Assembly: GCF_027244095.1 (NCBI RefSeq)
Contig: NC_069657.1
Coordinates: 4,536,001 to 4,600,000, forward strand
Reading direction: 5' to 3'
Origin: Hemicordylus capensis
Lineage: Eukaryota > Chordata > Lepidosauria > Squamata > Cordylidae
Length of the DNA stretch: 64,000 nucleotides
Both the position numbers and the translations under genes were made by a program. The notes under the pieces were generated by a model that saw nothing but the letters and a program-made list of their open reading frames with translations, ran no database searches and had not been told where the DNA came from. Position 1 is the first letter of the stretch. Every line of letters begins with the position of its first letter. Positions 56,316-64,000 of the stretch are shown in pieces.

Positions 56316-58344
56316 TACAGGTTACTCAGCTGTAACTCTGGTTCTTCTAGTGGTCATCTGTACTTCTACTCAAATGGACTATGCACCTGTGCAGAGACCT
56401 CTTCAGAATCTAACAAGCTCAATTCTCCTGCTTTGGGCAGGAACTCCACCCCCAGCCACTATATGCGGCTGTGCCACTCTTCATCCCCTCAGTCACAGAA
56501 TCCAGCTTCAGTGAACCTTGCGGGGAGGGTGTGTAGAAGTACAAATGACCACTAGAAGAACCAAAGTTACAGGTGAATAACCTGTAGTTCTTCAACGTGG
56601 TCTCTGTCTTCTACACAAATGGGCGCATAACAAGCAGCACCCAAGGAGGAGGGAAGAACAGAAGCCAGAATTTTTTATTTCAGAAACAAGTACATCAACT
56701 GAAAATGGATTGCAGGACACTCCTGCCAAATACAACATCATTCCGTGCCCTGGAATCAATTGCATAATGATGGATAAATGAATGGGGCGAAGCCCAAGTA
56801 GCTGTTTGACATATAGTGTCCAACGGGACCACAAGATCAAAGGCCAAAGAGGCCGTCACAGACCTAACAGAGTGTGCCTTAACTGTTGCAGACAACTGTT
56901 TATGAGCCAACTGATAACAAAGCTCAATTGTGGAAACAATCCACCTAGACATGGACTGGGCTGATACCTGTAGACCTTTACGAGGCCCATCATAGAGAAC
57001 AAACAAGGAGGGAGATTTTCTCCACTCAGAAGACCTTTGAATGTAGAAGGTCAAGGCCCTTCGGACATCTAAACGGTGTAACCTCCTTTCCGCATCTGAT
57101 GAAGGATTTGGAAAAAACACGGGCAAAGTGAGCGGAGACAAACGGTGAAACATGGACACCACTTTGGGCAGGAACTTGACATCTGTCCTGAGCACAACCT
57201 TGTCCTTATGGAACTGAAGGTACGGCTGGTCAGCCCTTAAGGCCTGTAACTCACTTACCCACCTGTCCAACGTAATGGCCACCAAAAAGGCGACCTTCCA
57301 GGTCAGAAGGCGGGGATCAATTGAAGCCAGTGGTTCAAAGAGCGGCCATAATAAACCAGCCAAGACTACTGACAGGTCCCAAGCAGGTGACATAGCTGGA
57401 TCGTCTGAGAACATGTCCGTTAAACCCTTCAGGAAACTCTTCACTACCGGGTCTTTAAACCAGGAAGCCCGGTCAGAGGGGGAATGGACCACAATGGCAG
57501 CCAAATACACCTTAAGGGACAAAATCTTCAAACCAGATTCCTTAAGGGACAATAGTTAGTAACATACATTTTGTACAGATGGATTAAATGCATCAAATCC
57601 ATGTTGGGAAGTGAAACAAGTCCACTTGTGATCATACGACTTCCGTGTGGACTGCTTTCTAGCAGCCTCCAACACTTCCATAAGTCTTAATGGGAAGTTG
57701 GCAGGACCCACCATGCAGTCAGATGAAGGGACCGAATGTCCGGGTGTAGCAACCATCCCTGTTCCTGAGACAGCAGGTCTGGCAAGGCAGGTAGGCATCT
57801 CCGGTCCACCGCCAAGCACAGCAAGGTTGGAAACCAAAACAAAAAACCAAGGCCTCCTGGGCCACCACCCTGTTTGCACAGGACCCTCGGGATAGGAGGA
57901 AACGGAACGAACAAGTACAGGAGAGGGCCCGTCCAGGACATGACCAAGGCATCACCCAGAGAACCCTCGCCCTGCCCGCCCCTGGAACAGTAGAGGGCAC
58001 ACTGCGCATTGTCCCGAGTAGTAAACAGGTCCAGAGCTGGAACCCCCCATGTCACGAACACATCCCTCAGAACACCCTGACGCAGTGCCCACTTGTGTGA
58101 GACCACTGTCATCCTGCTCAGAGTGTCTGCCTGGACATTCAACACACCCTGGATGTGAACTGCCTGAGATGACACTGCATGTGCCACACACCAATGCCAT
58201 GGATCCAAGGCTAGTAACAGCAGGCTCCTTGCGGACGTGCCAACCTGTCGATTGACGTAGGCTTTTGCTGTTGTGTTGTCCGTTTGTATCAACACCGAAT
58301 GACCCCCAATCGGGCAGAAAGCCTTTGAGAGTGTTGAAAATGGC

Positions 58345-58480
58345 CAACAGCTCCAGGTAATTGATGTGCCTGGACCCTTCCTCTGGAGACCAATGCCTAC
58401 TCAGGCGAAGCCCATCAGGCATTGGTCTCCCGAGGAAGGGTCCAGGCACATCAATTACCTTGAGCTGTTGGCCATTTTCA
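58345..58480. repeat. Local inverted duplication inside DIRS C
   Basis: CAGGTAATTGATGTGCCTGG at about 58353 is mirrored by CCAGGCACATCAATTACCTT at about 58441, with arms of about 60 bp around a short centre. Confidence 0.75.
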
Positions 58481-59583
58481 ACAGACAAAGCCCATCCAGG
58501 TGTGCTCCTCAACTGAGCTCTGAAGCGTCCATCGTGACCACCCAGCTGGTTCAAGGGCCTTGAAAGGGAGTACCGATCCCCAAGTGCCACAATTCCGTCC
58601 ACCATTCCGCCATCGCCCATACCCAAGGAGGGTGTGTGCACTCAAGATGCGCCGGATCCCGAAGGGGATCGAACACATCCCCAAACCACCTCTGAGTGTT
58701 GCGCATCTGCAGACATGCTTGAGGCAGAACGTACATACTGGATGCCATGTGTCCCAACAGGCACAGCATGGAGTACATGGTCTGTGGACCACCAGCTAGG
58801 AAAGCGGCTGCCAACCTCTGGAGAGTAATTATACGGCCCATAGGAAGGAGAACCTTCTCCAAGGTCATGACGAATATCAGCCCAATGAACTGAATTCGAC
58901 GGGAGAGTTCTAACTGGGACTTTTTCAAGTTTATCTGGAAACCCAGCTCCTGCAGCGTCCACCATAATCTTGACGGCGTCCAGAACAGCCCTCCTGGTGC
59001 AGGCGACAATCAGCCAATTCTGCTCACGCAGAAACGACGCCACTGGGGCCAAACATTTGGTAAAGATCCTCGGTGCGGTCGTAAGGTTGAACGGCAGGGC
59101 CTTGAATTGACGGGATCCCCCCGATTTGAAAACGCAGGAAGCATCAATGCTGCAGCTGGATTGACATGTTGTAGTACGCATCTTTTAAGTCCAGAGATAT
59201 ACCATCCACATGCCTTTGTCCAGGACAAACATAATGGTCGAGACCGTCAATATCTGGAACCTTTTGTATACCAAATGCCTGTTCAGAACCCTGAGGTCTA
59301 GTATAGGGTGCTGGCCATCATCTGGCTTTGGAACCAGAAAGTACTGGGAGTAGAACCCAAGGCTATCGAGGTTGATGACTCACTCGATCGTGTCCTTTTC
59401 AAGGAGGGCAGCAACCTCCTGCACGAACTCCGGGGTGCAAGGAGTCACCACAACCCCAGACACCAGCCGTGTCCCACAAAACTCCAGGGCATAGCCCAGA
59501 GATGTATGATCATGAGGACCCATTGGTCCGTAGTCACTTTGTCCCAGCTTGCCAAGAATGGAGTCAGGCGAATCCTGTAGAGC

Positions 59584-59721
59584 AGGGATTCTCAACGTGT
59601 GGGTCCCCAGATGTAATTGGACTTCAACTCCCATAATTCCCAACCAAAGGCCACTGGGGCTGGGGATTATGGGAGTTGAAGTCCAATAACATCTGGGGAC
59701 CCACATGTTGAGAATCCCTGC
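59584..59721. mobile_element. Short hAT-like MITE inside DIRS C
   Basis: AGGGATTCTCAACGTGTGGG and its complement flank a GGACTTCAACTCCCATAATT arm. Exact 8-bp duplication TGTAGAGC at 59576-59583 and 59722-59729. Same family as 23783-23917. Confidence 0.87.
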
Positions 59722-62709
59722 TGTAGAGCACCGAGTCATTATTTCTTCTAGAGAATACCCGGGCGCTGTTTTTGGAAAGCCAGCTTACTGGGCTGTCCTC
59801 CTGGTCTGTGTCTCGGTTGGAACTTAGTGCAACGAAAGGACCGCTCCGAAGGCGATTGTTGCTGGGAAGGAACCTTTCAGGATCGGTAGGGCAACCACTT
59901 GGCCGTCCTCTGCGGTTTACTGGTAGGCGAAGCATAAGACATGGAACGTGCTGTGCTCATCAACATTTGCACCTTTTGTAGCATATCGTCCATTTGCTCA
60001 GAAAATAGGCTAGAGCCTTTGAAGGGCAAGTCCTTCATCCTAGTTCGGGCCTCATAGTGCAATCCCAATGACTGCAACCATGCGTGCCTTCTGAGTGCCA
60101 CCAACGTGGCCATCACTTCAGCCGCACATTCCACTGAATGGCGGGCAGAATAAAGTTCTCGTTTGGCCACTGAATGGCCTCTCTGGCAAATGTCTTGGCT
60201 AGATCTCTCTTATCTTGCGGGAGGGGATCCAGAAACGGGCTTATCTTCTCCCATAAAAAATGATTTTATTGGGCATTATAAGCTTGGTAATTTGCCACCC
60301 TTAGATGAAGTGCTGAGGCAGAGTATAGTCGCCTCCCAAAAGAGTCTAACTTTCTGCCCTCTTTATCACTTGGTGCCGACTGGCCATGGCCTCTGATTCT
60401 TTGCAGGGATGCCTCTATGACTATTGAATTTGGGGTAGGGTGATTTTTCAAAAAGGACATATCCTCACCCAATTGCACCAGATAAAAACTTTCCAGACGC
60501 CTGTTGGCCTGGGAGAGCACCAATGGCTTCTTCCAATGACCTTTTATGACTTTCAGCAATGCTGAATTTAGGGGCAGAGTGGCTGGTACCTTGGCCTCGG
60601 TATCAATGAGGCTGAACAGCAGGTCTAGCTCTCCTTTCTGTTGATTACCCAGTTTCACCCCCAAGGCGGAAGCCATTCGTGTCACATACGCTGTATACAG
60701 TTCTAGGTCTTCTGATGGGGAGATCGACTGGACATCGATCGACTGGACATCCGACTGGACATTGAGCAGGAACAATCCCAGAGAAACGGCCTCTGAATCT
60801 TGAGAGCTATCATCGCTCTCATAACTGGGCTCCAGAGGAGCCAAAGAGTCTTGTGCCACGGGCATCGACTCCGAGGGGAAGCCCAGGTTGTCATCTTGAG
60901 CGTTCGGTATCGAAGCAGTTTGGGGCATCACTGGCGCCGAAGGGGGTGGTTCGCGACAATATGGTCTCTTGGGGAGTGCTGAGGTGAGCGGGAACGCAGC
61001 CTCCCTTCCGGATGCGAAGGGAGTTCTCGCCAAACCTTCATCATCAAGTACTTCTCATACGTGAGATCCTCTGAATAAACAGGACCCATATCGCGGATGA
61101 GCATAGTCAGAGTACTCAGATCGGTAGTCCCCTTGGTACCGATAGCTCAGCATCACGGCTCCATGCACCATACGAAAGGTCAACTGCGCGCAAAGGGGAG
61201 GGATACTCTGATGTTCGATATCGATCTTGATAAGTTTGATCACGGCAATCCCAGGACCACTCCTGTCTGTATGCTGAGTAACGCTCCTCCAACCTGCAAT
61301 GGGTATTTCTGTCTCTAAGCGGAACATGTTCCTGTAAGCCCCGATGGGGCGACTGTCGCCTAGGCATCCAAGGAGCATCTGCTGCAGGCCTGGTCGGAGA
61401 ATATGCCTCCTCCAAAGAAGGATGGAGCTTCTCCGTCGCCATCTAAGGCTCTCTACTGGACCTATTACAATTGCTGGTCACGTTGAGGGCTTCCATCGTC
61501 ACTGGCAAGCTAGGCCACTTTGATGAATGTTTATTTATTGCTTTTTATTGTTACATTTATATACCATCCCAAGGCGGTTATACCACCTTTCATTAAAACA
61601 ATCCCAAGGCAGTATAACCGTACTTTCCATCGTACGATCCAATGCCACCTTAGCCTTCTTGGAAACAGGTGCCTCCGACACTGGAACCGCTTCCGCCCTC
61701 TTTTTAGGGATAGGAGGAAGATGACGACCCGTGGGCAAGTCTCGATGCAGCTTCAGCTTCTTTTTCAACTTTGGTACCAATCCAGGCAGATCTGTAGAGG
61801 ACCTAGGTACCGTGGACGCTGAGAACAGTCTTTGAGCACGTGGGCTCACTCAAAGACATTGATGGTATAGTGGCCGAGGGTGCCGATACCAAGGCCAGGA
61901 CTTTGGATTCAGCGGGAGCAGATACCTTACGCTCTGATTGTCCCGATGAGGCCATCTTCTTTTACCGTTTCAGAGACAAGGCTTTTGATGACCGGAGAGC
62001 CAGATCCCACAGGGCTGTGCGCAGGCGAGAAGCCCTATTTTTGCGAGCCTGCTATGTGAACTTCTGGCAATGAAGACAGGTCTCGACAACGTTGGATTCC
62101 CCCAGGCACAAGAAACACTCGGTATGGTATTGGGGTAAGGGATCTTAGATCCACAGCGAATACATCGTGCCTGGCATAAACGCCAAAGGCCGGCCGGCAC
62201 CACTTTCTGTCCCAGCCAGGATAGGAGCTCCAAAGGAGGGGGAATCCCACAAAAAACAAAACGCAAAGAACAAAAAATGCTACTACGCGTAGAAATAATG
62301 AAAGAGTAAGAAAGAACTCAAAAGCAGGGAGAAAAACAAGAAGGGGATAGTTGGATCCTACTTGTTACTGAGCTGTAGACTCCACAATGCTCACTGAAGA
62401 GCAGACAAAGAAAGACTGAGGAGATGAGGAGTGGTTCAACCGCCCAAAGCAGAAGAACTGAGCTTGTTAAGATTCCATCGAGGTCTCTGCGCAGGTGCAT
62501 AGCCCATTTGTGTAGAAGACAGAGACCGTGTTGAAGAACATGGGTAACTGGGCAGGAAACTTTACTTTCCAAGCTGAAAATCTGCATTTTACATAAAAAT
62601 TTTAATTGGACAGAATCAAACTTAGGGCAAGCACCACTGCACTTGCAGTCCATCATACACTTGGTATGAGTATTGGGGGAAGGGATCTTAGATCCACAGC
62701 AAGTGCAAA

Positions 62710-62948
62710 CCCCTGCTAACTGGGCAAAGAGGCACCTTTAACCGTGGTGATTCTCTTTATTTAACAGGGGGAGAGTAACAGGCCCTATCCACCCACAGCA
62801 CAGTACTTCCAGTGAGTGTTGCTGGTGTCTATCTTATGTTTCGTTTTAGAATGTGAGCCCTTTGGGGACAGGGAGCCATCTTATTTATTTATTGTTTCTC
62901 TTTGTAAACCGCCTTGAGCTATTTTTGGAAGGGCGGTATAGAAATTGA

Positions 62949-63033
<85 letters not shown>

Positions 63034-63034
63034 T
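62710..63034 (+). mobile_element. L2-tailed SINE-like unit, copy 4, with triplet repeats
   Basis: It starts CCCCTGCTAACTGGGCAAAG, ends GGGCGGTATAGAAATTGAAA and then has TAA and TAG triplet runs (62948-63034). Confidence 0.82.
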
Positions 63035-63035
63035 G

Positions 63036-64000
63036 GAAAGTCCCAGTCAGAAATCGAATCACTGCTAAACACTGTCCGTATATTCAGTAGCGATATAGCA
63101 ATGGAGTTTGGACTAGACAAGTGTGCTGCATTAATAATGAACAGAGGGAAAATAAGAAAAACAGAAGGAATAGAACTGCCCAATGGAAGCAACATCAAGA
63201 ACCTGGAAGAGAAAGAACATTACAAATACTTGGGCATTCTTCAGGCTGACAACATCGCACACACTGAAGTTAAAAGAAAAATTGGAAGTGAATACATCAG
63301 GAGAGTTAGAAAAATCCTCAAGTCCAAACTCAATGGCGGGAACACCATACAAGCCATAAACACCTGGGCTATACCTGTTATCAGATACACTGCAGGAATA
63401 ATAGACTGGACCCAGGCAGAGCTAGAGACGCTGGATCGTAAGACCAGGAAAATCATGACCATCAATCATGCTCTGCACCCCTGCAGTGATGTAGATAGGC
63501 TATACCTCCCTCGCAGCTCAGGTGGAAGAGGAATGCTGCAAGTCCATCAAACAGCAGAGGAGGAGAAAAGAGGCCTTGAAGAATATATCAAGGTGAAGAA
63601 GATGCACTTCAAATGGTCAAGAACAAGAAACTATTCAACACCAATCAAACAAAGCAGGCCTACAAGGAAGAACAAGTCAAGAACCGAGCAGAAAAATGGA
63701 AAAAGAAGCCCCTGCATGGTCAATATTTGCACAATATAAGTGGAAAATCAGACATCACCAAGACCTGGCAATGGCTTAAGAACGGCCACTTGAAGAAAGA
63801 AACAGAGGGTTTAATACCGGCTGCACAAGAACAGGCACTAAGAACAAATGCAATAAGAGCAAAAGTAGAAAAATCCACAACAAACAGCAAGTGCCGCCTT
63901 TGTAAAGAAACAGATGAAACAGTGGACCACCTAATCAGCTGTTGTAAAAAGATCGCACAGACTGACTACAAACAAAGGCATGACAAGGTAGCAGGGATGA
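63036..64000 (+). mobile_element. R4/Dong-like LINE, second copy (runs off the window)
   Basis: It encodes the RT thumb and downstream region: SEIESLLNTVRIFSSDIAME, FGLDKCAALIMNRGKI, HYKYLGILQADNI, GGNTIQAINTWAIPVIRYTA, SGGRGMLQVHQTAEEEKRGL. The frame shifts near 63590-63630, after which the sequence matches the copy at 35301 (LFNTNQTKQAYKEEQVKNRA, then [18 protein letters not shown]). 5' truncated; it abuts the triplet repeat of the preceding unit. Confidence 0.85.

Larger units (their letters stand above)
56316..62540 (-). mobile_element. DIRS-like retroelement C, reverse orientation, fossil
   Basis: Its termini are at about 56316 and 62540. The internal complementary region (about 56520-56630) joins copies of both termini (AGAAGTACAAATGACCACTAG... 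and ...GTCTCTGTCTTCTACACAAA). On the minus strand, from high to low coordinates: gag-like region (about 61450-59750), reverse transcriptase (about 59330-58520), RNase H (about 58400-57950), tyrosine recombinase (about 57640-56700). A short MITE (59584-59721) and a small LINE-tail piece (about 61510-61630) lie within it. Broken, around half a dozen breaks; sequence is quite different from A and B. Confidence 0.88.

Noticed and set aside
62881-63198. Poly-tyrosine ORF on the minus strand
   Set aside because: It is a translation of TAA/TAG triplet microsatellites.

Overview
This is a vertebrate nuclear window, almost certainly from a squamate reptile (lizard or snake). Four host genes with introns can be read, and most of the rest is interspersed repeat. 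The squamate call rests on a tRNA-headed SINE matching the Sauria SINE layout (26515-26730), abundant L2, CR1 and R4/Dong-like LINEs, and three DIRS elements. There are no bacterial-style operons, CRISPR arrays or plasmid features.

Host genes, left to right: (1) the last three coding exons of a SOUL/HEBP2-like heme-binding protein, + strand (1074-7312). (2) The first four coding exons of FANCM, - strand (27968 down to 19623), carrying helicase motifs I, Ia, II (DEAH) and III. No later FANCM exon was recognised in the remaining 19.6 kb. (3) A complete seven-exon FKBP3 (FKBP25), + strand (31236-51370), predicted 222 aa with every splice phase consistent. (4) The last two coding exons of PRPF39, - strand (53926-53310), with a 3' UTR reaching a poly(A) signal at 52622-52627. 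The FANCM/FKBP3/PRPF39 order and orientation (head-to-head, then tail-to-tail) is that of human 14q21.

Regulation: FANCM and FKBP3 start 3.3 kb apart, each in a GC-rich island. The FKBP3 island holds five copies of an ACTACA-NTNCCCAGCATGC-like motif (ZNF143/STAF type). An ERV LTR remnant and a LINE tail lie between the two promoters.

Repeats, region by region: an L2 LINE fills SOUL intron 2090-5432. A CR1 tail (7792-15125) is split by an L2-tailed SINE-like unit and by DIRS element A (8305-14801), which itself carries another SINE-like unit and a hAT MITE. FANCM introns hold SINEs of several families. FKBP3 introns hold an R4/Dong LINE interrupted by a hAT MITE, a Tc1 deletion derivative inside a 5S-derived SINE, an L2 tail, DIRS element B (41674-47384) and CR1 tails. 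Upstream of the two PRPF39 exons lies DIRS element C (56316-62540, reverse orientation), then another SINE-like unit and a second R4/Dong copy running off the window end.

I did not find a convincing new multi-gene system. The most unusual items are the SOUL gene where the rest of FANCM should be, the ZNF143-like promoter cluster and its resemblance to a MITE arm, three distinct DIRS elements with textbook internal complementary regions, and SINE families with unusual heads.
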